Shown: positions 1 to 9,772 of the stretch, piece after piece
Numbering within the stretch: position 1 is the stretch's first letter
How the letters are laid out: each line of letters starts with the position of its first letter
NCBI RefSeq assembly: GCF_010993705.1
Contig: NZ_WOFO01000001.1
Span: 422,504-486,503, forward strand
DNA length: 64,000 nt
Reading direction: 5' to 3'
Origin: Cyclobacterium sp. SYSU L10401
GTDB taxonomy: Bacteria; Bacteroidota; Bacteroidia; Cytophagales; Cyclobacteriaceae
Translations under genes and position numbers: made by a program
Notes under the pieces: generated by a model
Databases searched by the model: none
Told to the model about the DNA's origin: nothing
What the model saw: the letters and a program-made list of their open reading frames with translations, nothing else

Positions 1-350
1 ATAACATGGGTATCGCAGGAATTACCCGAAGGAAAAATCAGCAGCTGAGTCCAAATTACTATGACCTGTACCTGAATGAAGAAACCAGCAGGTATTTGTT
101 CAGAGCACTTGCACTGAAAGAGATTTTTGAGCATCCGGGCAAATTCGGCTTTGAGCTGCAACAGGATGACCTGTATGCACTTCCTCCCCTGAAGGAGATT
201 GAAGTCTCAGAAAGCATCAGTGACCTGGCCGAATGGGCAAGGTCCGAGGGCAGTAATTACAAAGAAGTGAAAATCTATAATCCATGGCTGATAAACAGGC
301 AGCTCAGTGTGAGGAGAGGCCGAACTTATGTCATAAAACTACCTGTTTAA
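1..350 (+). CDS. Lytic murein transglycosylase, C-terminal fragment (5' end outside window)
   Basis: This is the end of a gene that enters from the left. The frame is open to the first base, and the apparent ATG at position 6 is the internal Met of a YNMGIAG segment that ends the catalytic domain of many Bacteroidota MltD-like lytic transglycosylases. The following NYYDLYLNEETSRYLFR and ALKEIFEHPGKFGF segments are typical of that family's alpha-helical tail. Such enzymes cleave peptidoglycan glycan strands in the periplasm to give anhydromuropeptides. The catalytic Glu lies outside the window. No LysM repeat follows, and the protein ends with a basic tail. Family assignment is by recognition of these motifs only. 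Confidence 0.75.
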   Translation, partial: NMGIAGITRRKNQQLSPNYYDLYLNEETSRYLFRALALKEIFEHPGKFGFELQQDDLYALPPLKEIEVSESISDLAEWARSEGSNYKEVKIYNPWLINRQLSVRRGRTYVIKLPV

Positions 351-408
351 GAAAAAGTTATTGAAGGATAAAAATTTATCAGTATCTTAACAGGCAATCC
401 TTACCTAC

Positions 409-2064
409 ATGAAAAAGCCTGTTATTCTGCTGCTCATTTTCGCCGGGGTACTATTTGCCCTGTTTCAGCTATTGCCCTTGCTCGTAAACAATTACCTGAA
501 CAACAATGCCGAGAGGATTGTCCGCAACATGATTACCCGGACAAACGATTTTGCCGGGCATGAGGTGCATTTTGGTAATATCCAATTAGATTACGACTAC
601 AGGGGAACATTTTTAAAAATGGAATCAGTCGATATCATGCCGGGGGAAGGCCTGGAGGATGTTGAGAAAATCAAATTTCATTTAAGCTTTGAAGAGGCCA
701 GCCTTACGGGCTTTCGCTGGGTGGATTTTTTGTTTTTTAACAGTATCAAATTAGACTCGGCTTATATAGAAAATGTCCTCTTGGAAACGGTAACTCCTGA
801 TTGGGAAGAATTAGGTAAAGATGAGCTGGAAGGGGGTAATGAAGGTAAGGATTACCAAAATATAGGGTTAAATCACTTGCGGGTAAATCAGGTATCCTTC
901 GAAAACAAGGATGCTGCCACGGATTCTGTGAGATTGTCCATCAAGGATTTATTTGTTTTTGCAGATGGATTTAACCTCAGCAGGGAAGATAAAGAAAGTC
1001 CGGAGGCCCTTTTCTCCGTAGACAATATAGAAGGTTACATGGACGAGGCCCAGGTGCATGTCAACGAGTACATGAATACGATCAGTACGAAAGATCTTTC
1101 TTTCAATACCACGGATCAGAGGATGGTAATTGAGCAGGTCTCCTTTCATAACAAACTGGATAAATACGAATACATCAATAAATTTGAGAAGGAAACCAAC
1201 TGGATGGAGTTGTCCAATGCCCGGCTACAGGTAGAAGGGATGGATTTTCAGGAATTTTTCAGAAAAGGCAGGATTATGGCAGCTAGCCTTCACCTGGACC
1301 AGATGGAACTGGAGGTATTCAGAGACAAAAGGAAACCCGAGGATACCACCAAACGGCCTAAAATGGTCCATGAAATCCTTGGTGAATTGCCCAGGCAGCT
1401 AGATTTAAAGACCATATCCATCGATGGGGCCTATATTGCCTATGAGGAGCGGCCTGATACCAAAGCCCCATCCGCAGGCAAAATATTTTTTGATCAGGTC
1501 AATGGGGAAATAACCGGGTTTTCTAATGTCAAGGATGAGAGCGCTGACAACGATACCTTGAAAATTCTGGCCAAGGGTCGACTAATGGGGACGGGTCTGA
1601 TAGACATGCAGGCCAATTACCTGATCAATGATGAAAACGGCAAGTTTTTTATGAAGGGGAAGGTGGGAGGAATGGTACTTGCCCCACTCAATGATCTGAT
1701 CATGCCTGCCACCAGAGTGGCCTTAAAAAGTGGTAGGTTAAACGATTTGTATTTCGATATAGAAGCCGACGAACTGGAGGGTACCGGGGAGGTGATTGTC
1801 AAATATGAGGACCTGGAAATTGAGATCCTGGATAAAAACTTCGAAAGGGACCAGAATATTTTCCGAAAACTGGGTGCATTTTTAGCCAATAAGGTGGTGA
1901 TCCGGTCTCAAAATCCCAATAAGTCGGGTAATCTCAGCAAAGGGGATGTTTATTTTAAGAGAGCGCAGCATAAATTTATTTTTCATTATTGGTGGAATCT
2001 GGTATTGAGTGGATTAAAATCAACCCTTACCGGTGAATCGGAGGAGGAAATGAGAGAAAAATGA
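409..2064 (+). CDS. AsmA/DUF748-like membrane-anchored protein
   Basis: A 551-residue protein with one N-terminal membrane segment (about residues 4-28) followed by a long region of alternating short beta strands such as VHFGNIQLDYDYRGTFL and IEVLDK-type strands, with no enzymatic motif. This layout resembles AsmA/DUF748-type proteins, which hang in the periplasm and are linked to outer-membrane lipid or protein traffic. The C-terminus (HYWWNLVLSGLKSTLTGES) is amphipathic and could touch the inner membrane. It follows the transglycosylase gene by 58 bases and precedes uvrA. The AsmA relationship is an inference from architecture; a lineage-specific hypothetical protein is the alternative. Confidence 0.5.
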   Translation: MKKPVILLLIFAGVLFALFQLLPLLVNNYLNNNAERIVRNMITRTNDFAGHEVHFGNIQLDYDYRGTFLKMESVDIMPGEGLEDVEKIKFHLSFEEASLTGFRWVDFLFFNSIKLDSAYIENVLLETVTPDWEELGKDELEGGNEGKDYQNIGLNHLRVNQVSFENKDAATDSVRLSIKDLFVFADGFNLSREDKESPEALFSVDNIEGYMDEAQVHVNEYMNTISTKDLSFNTTDQRMVIEQVSFHNKLDKYEYINKFEKETNWMELSNARLQVEGMDFQEFFRKGRIMAASLHLDQMELEVFRDKRKPEDTTKRPKMVHEILGELPRQLDLKTISIDGAYIAYEERPDTKAPSAGKIFFDQVNGEITGFSNVKDESADNDTLKILAKGRLMGTGLIDMQANYLINDENGKFFMKGKVGGMVLAPLNDLIMPATRVALKSGRLNDLYFDIEADELEGTGEVIVKYEDLEIEILDKNFERDQNIFRKLGAFLANKVVIRSQNPNKSGNLSKGDVYFKRAQHKFIFHYWWNLVLSGLKSTLTGESEEEMREK

Positions 2065-2143
2065 GCGGCCTTGCTGAAAGTGAACCTTATGCCCCTTTTT
2101 GAGTTTATTTGATTTGGATTAGGGGCTTTAGCTTCCTAATGCT

Positions 2144-2151
2144 TAATTTTG
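2144..2151 (+). promoter_or_regulatory. Candidate -7 box upstream of uvrA
   Basis: TAATTTTG matches the Bacteroidota -7 consensus TAnnTTTG and lies 35 bases before the preferred uvrA start. No well-spaced TTTG was found at -33, so only half of the promoter is supported. The box lies inside the longer possible reading frame and argues for the later start. Confidence 0.4.
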
Positions 2152-2186
2152 TTCTTTCGATTCAACTATTGCGCAAACCTTTACCT

Positions 2187-5036
2187 ATGTCAGCAGAAAA
2201 CCAATCCTCACAGGACCACATAGAAATATTTGGTGCGAGGGAACACAACCTCAAAAATCTGGACCTGGCAATTCCCAGAAACAAGCTGGTAGTCTTTACA
2301 GGATTAAGTGGAAGTGGGAAAAGTTCGCTGGCATTTGATACCATTTATGCGGAAGGACAGCGGCGCTACATGGAAAGTTTTTCTGCCTATGCCCGTTCAT
2401 TTTTAGGTGGTATGGAGCGGCCAGATGTGGATAAGATCAATGGTTTGTCTCCGGTTATTTCCATTGAACAGAAAACCACTTCCAAAAATCCAAGATCCAC
2501 GGTAGGCACGGTAACGGAGATTTATGACTTTATGCGCCTGCTTTATGCCCGCGCAGGTGAAGCTTTCTCCTATCTCTCCGGGGAGAAAATGGTGAGGCAA
2601 ACAGAGGATCAGATCATAGATCAAATTTTCCAGGGCTTTGCAGGTAAGAAACTATCTATCCTGGCACCTGTGGTAAAAGGCAGAAAAGGGCACTACCGGG
2701 AGCTTTTTGAAACAGTAAGGAAGATGGGCTATTCCAAGGTTCGGATTGATGGATTGCTTGAGGAGGTGCAGCCTAAAATGCAGGTAGACCGCTATAAAAT
2801 ACATGACATTGAGGTGGTGATTGATCGGGTAATTGCTGAGGAGGAGGACAGGTACAGGATTAGCCAATCCCTGAAAACTGCCCTGCAAATTGGCAAAGGC
2901 ATCATGATGTTATTGGATGAATCCGGCAAAATAGATTATTTCTCCAAATTCCTGATGGATCCGAAAACAGGTCTCAGTTATGATGAACCGGCGCCAAATG
3001 CCTTTTCTTTCAATAGTCCCTACGGGGCCTGCCCCACTTGCAATGGACTGGGAATCATAGAGGAGATCACCAGGGAAAGCGTGATTCCGGACCCCTCATT
3101 GAGCATCAGCAGAGGAGGGATTGCTCCCCTTGGCGAATACCGGGATATCTGGATATTCAAGAAAATTGAGGCCATACTCAAGCGCCACAAGGGCAGTCTG
3201 GCCACCCCCATATCAAAACTTGACGATAAGGTCGTCCAAACCCTGCTTTACGGTGACAAAACCGAAGTCGCAGTAGATTCCGTAAAGTATCCCGGAACCA
3301 AGTGGACCACCACTTTTGAAGGCATACTTAATTTTTTGCAAAAGCAGCAGGAAGGCGGCTCTGATAAAATACAAAAATGGATCGCTGATTTCACCAGCAG
3401 CCGTACCTGTCCTGATTGTGAGGGATATCGGCTGAAGAAAGAAGCCCTTCACTTTAAAATGGCAGGAAAACATATTGGTGAACTTGCACAAATGGATATC
3501 AGTACTTTAGGAGTCTGGTTTTCTGATCTGGAGGAACGGATGACGGAAAGGCAAAAAATCATCGGTGCGGAAGTCCTTAAGGAGATACGAAAGCGCATTG
3601 GCTTTTTACTAGACATAGGCCTGGATTACCTTTCCCTGAACCGACCCCTGCGTACCCTTTCCGGAGGTGAGGCCCAACGGATTCGCCTGGCTACCCAGAT
3701 TGGCACCCAGCTGGTGGGGGTGCTTTATATCCTGGACGAACCCAGTATTGGATTGCATCAAAGGGACAATGTAAAGTTAACGCATGCCCTGAAAGACCTC
3801 AGGGATTTGGGTAATTCGGTGATCGTGGTAGAACATGACCGCGACATGATGCTCGAAGCCGACCACGTGGTGGATATCGGACCCGGGGCAGGCAGGCATG
3901 GAGGACAGATCGTGGCCAGTGGTACACCCCAGCAACTCTTATTGTCTGACAGCTTAACAGCCAAATACCTCAATGGGGAACTGAGTATACCGGTACCTGG
4001 GAAAAGAAGAAAGGGAACAGGCAAAAAATTACAATTAAAGGGGGCTAGCGGGCATAACCTCAAACGGGTCAATCTGGACATTCCTTTGGGAACCATGGTC
4101 TGCGTCACGGGGGTCTCCGGGTCAGGCAAAAGTTCTTTGATTCATGAAACCCTTTATCCCCTGCTCAACAGGCAATTTTACAATTCCAGGAAGGAACCCC
4201 TGCCCTATAAGGAGATCAGGGGATTGGAACATTTGGACAAGGTGATAGAAGTAGACCAGTCTCCCATTGGCAGAACCCCCAGATCCAATCCGGCCACCTA
4301 CACAGGAGTTTTTACCGATATCAGGGCACTTTTTACGGAACTTCCAGAGGCCAAAATCAGAGGATATAAACCCGGGAGGTTTTCATTTAACGTAAAGGGA
4401 GGCCGCTGCGAGGATTGTGGAGGTGGAGGAATGAAGTTGATAGAAATGGATTTTCTTCCGGATGTGCACATTCCCTGCGAGACCTGTAAAGGTAAGCGGT
4501 ACAACCGGGAAACCCTGGAAGTAAGGTTTAAAGGTAAATCAATCGCTGATGTACTGGACATGACGGTGGAGCAGGCAGTGGAATTTTTTGAAAATCAGCC
4601 TAAGATATTAAGGAAGGTCAAAACCTTGCATGAGGTAGGTCTGGATTACATCACCCTGGGCCAACATGCCACCACTTTATCCGGAGGTGAAGCGCAACGG
4701 GTAAAATTGGCCACGGAACTTTCGAAAAAAGATACCGGCAAGACTTTTTACATTCTGGATGAACCCACTACAGGCTTGCATTTTCAGGACATCGGGCACT
4801 TGCTGGAGGTGTTGAACAGGTTGGTAGATAAGGGGAATACCGTTTTGATCATCGAACACAATATGGATGTGATCAAAGTGGCTGACCATATTGTGGACCT
4901 GGGACCTGAGGGGGGAGAGAAAGGTGGAGAGATATTATTCAGTGGAAAGCCCGAAGATATGGTAGATCACCAAAGCAGTTATACAGCCAGGTTTTTGAAG
5001 CCGGAGTTAACAGGAAAAGTAGATGTAGAGGCTTGA
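2187..5036 (+). CDS. uvrA: Excinuclease ABC subunit A
   Basis: UvrA is the DNA-damage sensor of nucleotide excision repair: an ABC-type ATPase dimer that scans DNA with UvrB. The sequence shows two ABC modules, each with a Walker A (GLSGSGKSSLAFD and GVSGSGKSSLIHE) and a signature motif (LSGGEAQRIRLATQ and LSGGEAQRVKLATE). It also has Walker B ILDEP motifs and zinc-binding CxxC pairs (CPTC, CPDC, CEDC, CETC). The chosen ATG gives 949 residues, usual for the family, and begins just before the conserved IxxxGAREHNLKN segment. A frame extension to 2109 would add 26 residues unlike UvrA and would cross a likely -7 box. It appears to be transcribed on its own. Confidence 0.97.
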   Translation: MSAENQSSQDHIEIFGAREHNLKNLDLAIPRNKLVVFTGLSGSGKSSLAFDTIYAEGQRRYMESFSAYARSFLGGMERPDVDKINGLSPVISIEQKTTSKNPRSTVGTVTEIYDFMRLLYARAGEAFSYLSGEKMVRQTEDQIIDQIFQGFAGKKLSILAPVVKGRKGHYRELFETVRKMGYSKVRIDGLLEEVQPKMQVDRYKIHDIEVVIDRVIAEEEDRYRISQSLKTALQIGKGIMMLLDESGKIDYFSKFLMDPKTGLSYDEPAPNAFSFNSPYGACPTCNGLGIIEEITRESVIPDPSLSISRGGIAPLGEYRDIWIFKKIEAILKRHKGSLATPISKLDDKVVQTLLYGDKTEVAVDSVKYPGTKWTTTFEGILNFLQKQQEGGSDKIQKWIADFTSSRTCPDCEGYRLKKEALHFKMAGKHIGELAQMDISTLGVWFSDLEERMTERQKIIGAEVLKEIRKRIGFLLDIGLDYLSLNRPLRTLSGGEAQRIRLATQIGTQLVGVLYILDEPSIGLHQRDNVKLTHALKDLRDLGNSVIVVEHDRDMMLEADHVVDIGPGAGRHGGQIVASGTPQQLLLSDSLTAKYLNGELSIPVPGKRRKGTGKKLQLKGASGHNLKRVNLDIPLGTMVCVTGVSGSGKSSLIHETLYPLLNRQFYNSRKEPLPYKEIRGLEHLDKVIEVDQSPIGRTPRSNPATYTGVFTDIRALFTELPEAKIRGYKPGRFSFNVKGGRCEDCGGGGMKLIEMDFLPDVHIPCETCKGKRYNRETLEVRFKGKSIADVLDMTVEQAVEFFENQPKILRKVKTLHEVGLDYITLGQHATTLSGGEAQRVKLATELSKKDTGKTFYILDEPTTGLHFQDIGHLLEVLNRLVDKGNTVLIIEHNMDVIKVADHIVDLGPEGGEKGGEILFSGKPEDMVDHQSSYTARFLKPELTGKVDVEA

Positions 5037-5183
5037 TGCCCGTTTTTTAAAATTAATGTTAACATAAAATTAATTTTCCGAAGATAATTTTAAAATTTCA
5101 TAATTTACATTTCTACGGGAGTTATGATTTTTAAGTCAACTTTGTGGCGTTATTCAAACTGACTTACTAATCTATTACTCATT

Positions 5184-6686
5184 ATGAAGAAAATTTTCAA
5201 AGGATTGACCGCTTTGGTACTGGCAGTAAGTTTACTTGCCGCTTGTGGAGAAGAGGAACAACCCAACAATTTTGTATCGATAACGGGAATACCGGCTACT
5301 GCCGTGATCGAAGCAGGTGAAACCGTAGGCCCGGTAACTGCCAGCATTTCTGCTAACGATGGTTTGGCCACTTTGGTGATCCGAAAAGATGGATCCACTC
5401 TTGAAACCATAAATTTTAATGGAGAAACTTCTGCAAGCCATGAATTTTCCTATACTTCTACCGATGAAGATGCCAACAGCAATGTGGTTTTTGAGTTTGT
5501 GGCTACAGATAGCAATGGAGACACGCAGACGGTCACACACGTACTTACAGTAGGGGCTGTGGCGACTACCATTAGAATTGCCGAAAATATTGAAGAGGAT
5601 GCGGTATGGGAAACAGGAAAAACCTACATCTTGGGTGGTAGAATTACTGTAACCAACGGAGCTACGCTGACCATCGAACCTGGAGTGGTGGTGAAGGGAG
5701 AAACTGGCTCAGGAGCCAACGCAACAGCCTTGGTCATTGCCAGAGGAGCTAAAATCAATGCAGCAGGAGAGCCAGATCAGCCCATTATTTTTACTGCAGT
5801 GGCTGATGAAATCGAACCCGGCATGGTAGCCAGTCCAAACATGGATCCGGATATTGATGGCCTTTGGGGTGGTCTGCTTGTCTTGGGAAAGGCCCCCAGT
5901 TCTTTCGCTGGTGATGTGTCGGAGATACAAATTGAAGGCATTCCTCCTTCTGATACAAATGGACTTTATGGGGGAGATGATCCTGAAGATGATTCCGGAG
6001 TATTGAAATATATCTCCATCCGGCATGGCGGAGCCAATATAGGAGAAGGTAATGAAATCAATGGCCTGACACTGGGTGGCGTAGGCTCTACTACAATAAT
6101 AGAGAACATTGAGGTCATTGCCAATCAGGATGATGGTATTGAGTGGTTTGGAGGTACTGTTAGTGTGAAGAATGCAATTGTATGGAATTCAGGTGATGAT
6201 GCATTGGATACGGATCAAGCCTGGTCCGGTACGATGGATAATTTTATCCTGCTCTGCGGTGCCAACACCGACCATGCCCTGGAGATTGACGGTCCCGAAG
6301 GATCATTCAATGCTGCCCACACCCTCACAAATGGAACCGTAATAGGGCATCCAGCTTCTGAGTTAGGTGATTTTCGTGACGGTGCCAGGGGTACATTCGA
6401 AAACATATATTTCTTTGGATTTCCCGATCCGGCCGAAACTGATGGAAGGGGGGACTTGTCTTTAAGTGGAGATGTAAGCCTTGCCAACTTCGAGAACGGT
6501 ATACTGAATTTTAACAACCTGGAAGTTACCCTGGCAGCCGGTGTGACCCTTGAAACCGTTTTCCGAAACGGTACCCATGAACATGCCAGTGAAGTGGCTC
6601 TTGGAGAGAACACTGTAGGAGCAGACAAATCAGCATTTGAAGGCTGGTCCTGGGCTGCTGTTGCAGGACAATTAGACGATTTATAA
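5184..6686 (+). CDS. Surface lipoprotein with beta-helix-like domain, paired with TonB receptor
   Basis: A 500-residue lipoprotein. The signal peptide ends in a lipobox (SLLAAC, Cys about 21) followed by acidic GEEEQ, which in Bacteroidota can act as an export signal to the cell surface. Residues 30-125 look like an immunoglobulin-like sandwich. From about 140 a WETGKTYILGGRITV segment leads into glycine- and valine-rich strands (TLTIEPGVVVKG, IIFTAV, LKYISIRHGG) typical of right-handed beta-helix proteins. It sits 96 bases before a TonB receptor, so an accessory surface or ligand-binding role is inferred. The ligand is unknown. A weak -7-like box (CAACTTTG) lies at 5137-5144. Confidence 0.7.
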   Translation: MKKIFKGLTALVLAVSLLAACGEEEQPNNFVSITGIPATAVIEAGETVGPVTASISANDGLATLVIRKDGSTLETINFNGETSASHEFSYTSTDEDANSNVVFEFVATDSNGDTQTVTHVLTVGAVATTIRIAENIEEDAVWETGKTYILGGRITVTNGATLTIEPGVVVKGETGSGANATALVIARGAKINAAGEPDQPIIFTAVADEIEPGMVASPNMDPDIDGLWGGLLVLGKAPSSFAGDVSEIQIEGIPPSDTNGLYGGDDPEDDSGVLKYISIRHGGANIGEGNEINGLTLGGVGSTTIIENIEVIANQDDGIEWFGGTVSVKNAIVWNSGDDALDTDQAWSGTMDNFILLCGANTDHALEIDGPEGSFNAAHTLTNGTVIGHPASELGDFRDGARGTFENIYFFGFPDPAETDGRGDLSLSGDVSLANFENGILNFNNLEVTLAAGVTLETVFRNGTHEHASEVALGENTVGADKSAFEGWSWAAVAGQLDDL

Positions 6687-6711
6687 TCACTGAAAACCAA
6701 ATCATTTTTTA

Positions 6712-6736
6712 AAAGGGATGCCTCAGGCATCCCTTT
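6712..6736 (+). terminator. Intrinsic terminator between lipoprotein and receptor genes
   Basis: An 11-bp perfect stem (AAAGGGATGCC / GGCATCCCTTT) with a 3-base loop, followed by a T-rich tract at 6737-6750. It lies 26 bases after the lipoprotein stop codon and could reduce read-through into the receptor gene. The preceding T run makes it potentially bidirectional. Confidence 0.8.
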
Positions 6737-6782
6737 CCTTACTTTTTATCATTACATCGCTGTATTTATTAAAAACAAAAAA

Positions 6783-9659
6783 ATGAAAAGATTAATCTTA
6801 GGCTGGCTTTGCATGGGAATGATTTTCCTGTCTGCAAATGTGTCAGCCCAAAATGGTACCATCAGAGGGACCATATTTGACGCCGGGACCGGTGAACCTT
6901 TATTTGGGGTAGCAGTTTCTGTGGTAGGCAGTCAGACGGGAGCAGTTACCGACTTTGACGGGGATTTTGAAATTCCTATAGCTCCCGGAACTTATGAATT
7001 ACAGGCTTCATTTATCTCCTTCAACGTCCTAAACCTGAAGGATGTGCAGGTAAAGTCCGGTGAAGTTACTGTTTTGGATAATTTAAAGATGGAGGAGTTT
7101 ACCTCTGATCTGGAAACGGTGACCATCTCAGCAGAAGCTATCCGGACCACCGAAGCAGCTTTAATGACGGTAAAGAGAAATGCGGCCCAATTGATGGATG
7201 GGATTTCTGCGTCTTCTTTCCGACAGATTGGTGATGGTAATGCCGCTGCGGCCATTAAGCGGGTGACAGGGGTTTCCATTGAAGGAGGCAAATACGTTTA
7301 CATTCGTGGATTGGGAGACAGGTACACCAAGACAGTACTCAATGGGGTAGATATCCCGGGGCTGGACCCTGACAGAAATACCATACAGATGGATATTTTT
7401 CCTACCAATATCATTGACAATATCATTGTGTCCAAGTCCTTTACCAGTAACCTGTCCGCAGACTTTACGGGTGGTGTGGTAGATATTGAGACCAAGGATT
7501 TTCCGGAGGAGAAAACCATGAGGTTTTCCCTTAGTGGAGGATACAATCCTTCCATGCATTTCAATGAAAACTTCCTGACAGCCTCAGGCAGTACTACGGA
7601 TTTCCTTGGTTTTGACAATGGATACCGGGCAATCCCTACCAAAGGAGAAACCGATATTCCGCAATTTGGGGATGTTATCGGTAGTCCTTCCGGAGAAAGA
7701 GGTCAGCTGTACCAACGCATCTTAAGGGATTTCAATCCGGAATTTGGAGGGAGAAAAGAACAAAACCTGGCTAATTTTAGCATGGGATTCTCACTGGGCA
7801 ACCAGGTAGGGCTGGGTAGCAATAAATTGGGTTATAACCTCGCCATTACCTATAAAAATACTTCTGAGTATTATAAAGATGCTCAGTACAACCTCTATGG
7901 AAAGCCAAGAGGTAGTGGAGACTTTGCCCTGGAGCCACTGGAACAATCCATGGGAAATTTTGGGGTAAACAATGTATTATTGGGAGGCCTGGCTGGACTG
8001 GCCTATAAAACAGACTTTTCAAAATACAAACTAAACCTGATTCGCCTGCAGAATGGCGAATCCAAAGTGGGTGTTTTCGATTTTGTCAATACCAATTTGG
8101 GAGCGGTCTTTGAAGCTGATCAGTACAACATAGAATACAGCCAGCGTTCCCTGACTAACCTGATGCTCAGTGGAGCTCATTTTCTTCCTGGAGGTGATTG
8201 GGAGGTCCAATGGAAGGTTTCTCCAACCCTATCCACGATTGATGATCCGGATGTACGGGTACTCAGGTTTCGCAGGCCAAACAACACCATTTCTTCAGAA
8301 GTGGGTTTGCCCCAGCGTATCTGGAGGTCCCTTGAGGAGCAAAACCTGGTGGGCAAACTGGATTTGACCAGAAATCATACCTTATTCGGGAAATCGGCCA
8401 GGTTGAGGTTTGGATCTTCCTTGACTTACAAGCAAAGGGATTTTCTTATCCAGGATTTTCAATTTTCCACAGGGAATACCACTTTTACGGGCGATCCCAA
8501 TGAAGTAATGAATGAAGAGAATCTTTTCTCAGAAAACAATAGGAATGGTGTTCGCTACAACCCATTGTTTATCCCTAACAATCCCAACAGGTTTGACGCC
8601 AATTTACAAAATATCGGCATTTATGCGCACAGCGAGTTTTCACCCATGGAAAACTTAAAAGCCATCGTAGGCTTAAGGGCGGAAAAATACGAGCAATATT
8701 ATACCGGTTCCAATCAGACCCAAACCATTGTTTTTGATAATGAAAAGGTCTTGGATGATTTGGATTTGTTTCCCACGATCAACCTGATCAGCAATCTGAA
8801 GGAAAACCAAAATATCCGATTATCCTTTTCCAGAACCATCGCAAGGCCATCTTTTAAGGAAATGTCCTTTGCGGAAATACTGGACCCCATTACCGGCCGG
8901 ACTTTTATTGGTGCACTATTTCAGGAAACAACCAATGGAGGCGCCGAAGTGCTTTGGGATGGGCAGCTGGAAGCCACCAGGATAAATAATTTCGATCTGA
9001 GATGGGAGCAATTTCTTCCTGCCGGCCAGCTTTTATCCTTAAGTGCTTTTTATAAAACTTTTGATCAACCGATAGAAATGGTGCAGTTTTTATCAGATCC
9101 GGGTTCCTTTCAGCCCAGGAATGTGGGTAACGGTACCGTTGCCGGAGTGGAGCTGGAGTTGAGAAAATCACTGTCTTTTATGGATCCAAAGTTGGAAAAC
9201 TTCTTTTTCACTTTTAATGGCACCCTCACTTCGTCCAGCATTCAGATGTCCGCTTCTGAGTTGCAGTCCAGAAGACTAACCGCCAGGGAGGGGGAAGTCA
9301 TTTCTTCTACCCGGGATATGGCCGGTCAGGCACCCTATATCATCAATTCGGGCATTGCCTATAACAATTACGTATCAGGTCTGGAAGCGGGATTGTTTTA
9401 CAATGTGCAGGGCGCTACCCTCAATTATATTGGGTTTGGTAACCGTACAGATACCTATACCGTCCCATTTCACGCCTTGAATTTAAGTCTGAACAAGACC
9501 TTTGGCGCAGAAGAAAGGGTACAGGCTGGCTTCAATGTTCAAAACCTGCTCAATCAGTCAAGACAGGAAGTGTTCAGGTCCTACAATGCTGAAGACCAGA
9601 TTTTTTCCAGTCTCAACCCCGGTACATTGATCAATTTGAATTTCGCCTATTCGTTTTAA
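6783..9659 (+). CDS. TonB-dependent outer-membrane receptor
   Basis: A 958-residue beta-barrel receptor that imports a ligand across the outer membrane using TonB energy. Order of parts: signal peptide (about 1-23, ending VSAQ), a carboxypeptidase-regulatory-like domain (GTIRGTIFDAGTGEPLFGVA), a plug domain (IRGLGDRYTKTVLNGVDIPG and GGVVDIETKDFP), then a 22-strand-type barrel ending in LINLNFAYSF with the expected terminal Phe. The neighbouring upstream lipoprotein is probably its partner. Unlike a SusC/SusD pair, the lipoprotein comes first and is separated by a terminator. The substrate cannot be read from sequence. No iron-box or similar operator was recognised. Confidence 0.92.
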   Translation: MKRLILGWLCMGMIFLSANVSAQNGTIRGTIFDAGTGEPLFGVAVSVVGSQTGAVTDFDGDFEIPIAPGTYELQASFISFNVLNLKDVQVKSGEVTVLDNLKMEEFTSDLETVTISAEAIRTTEAALMTVKRNAAQLMDGISASSFRQIGDGNAAAAIKRVTGVSIEGGKYVYIRGLGDRYTKTVLNGVDIPGLDPDRNTIQMDIFPTNIIDNIIVSKSFTSNLSADFTGGVVDIETKDFPEEKTMRFSLSGGYNPSMHFNENFLTASGSTTDFLGFDNGYRAIPTKGETDIPQFGDVIGSPSGERGQLYQRILRDFNPEFGGRKEQNLANFSMGFSLGNQVGLGSNKLGYNLAITYKNTSEYYKDAQYNLYGKPRGSGDFALEPLEQSMGNFGVNNVLLGGLAGLAYKTDFSKYKLNLIRLQNGESKVGVFDFVNTNLGAVFEADQYNIEYSQRSLTNLMLSGAHFLPGGDWEVQWKVSPTLSTIDDPDVRVLRFRRPNNTISSEVGLPQRIWRSLEEQNLVGKLDLTRNHTLFGKSARLRFGSSLTYKQRDFLIQDFQFSTGNTTFTGDPNEVMNEENLFSENNRNGVRYNPLFIPNNPNRFDANLQNIGIYAHSEFSPMENLKAIVGLRAEKYEQYYTGSNQTQTIVFDNEKVLDDLDLFPTINLISNLKENQNIRLSFSRTIARPSFKEMSFAEILDPITGRTFIGALFQETTNGGAEVLWDGQLEATRINNFDLRWEQFLPAGQLLSLSAFYKTFDQPIEMVQFLSDPGSFQPRNVGNGTVAGVELELRKSLSFMDPKLENFFFTFNGTLTSSSIQMSASELQSRRLTAREGEVISSTRDMAGQAPYIINSGIAYNNYVSGLEAGLFYNVQGATLNYIGFGNRTDTYTVPFHALNLSLNKTFGAEERVQAGFNVQNLLNQSRQEVFRSYNAEDQIFSSLNPGTLINLNFAYSF

Positions 9660-9683
9660 TTCATTTAATAAACCACATGCATG

Positions 9684-9720
9684 AATATCCCTTCAAATAG
9701 GAGGGATATTTTTTTTGTTT
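9684..9720 (+). terminator. Intrinsic terminator after TonB receptor
   Basis: A 9-bp perfect stem (AATATCCCT / AGGGATATT) with a 9-base loop, followed directly by TTTTTTGTTT. It ends the receptor transcript 25 bases after the stop codon. Confidence 0.85.
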
Positions 9721-9772
9721 TAATGTTAATAAATTGTTAAATTTAATTAACGTTGAATTAATATATACTCCA

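Noticed and set aside
2109..2186. N-terminal extension of UvrA
   Set aside because: The 26 extra residues do not resemble UvrA and include a likely -7 promoter box.
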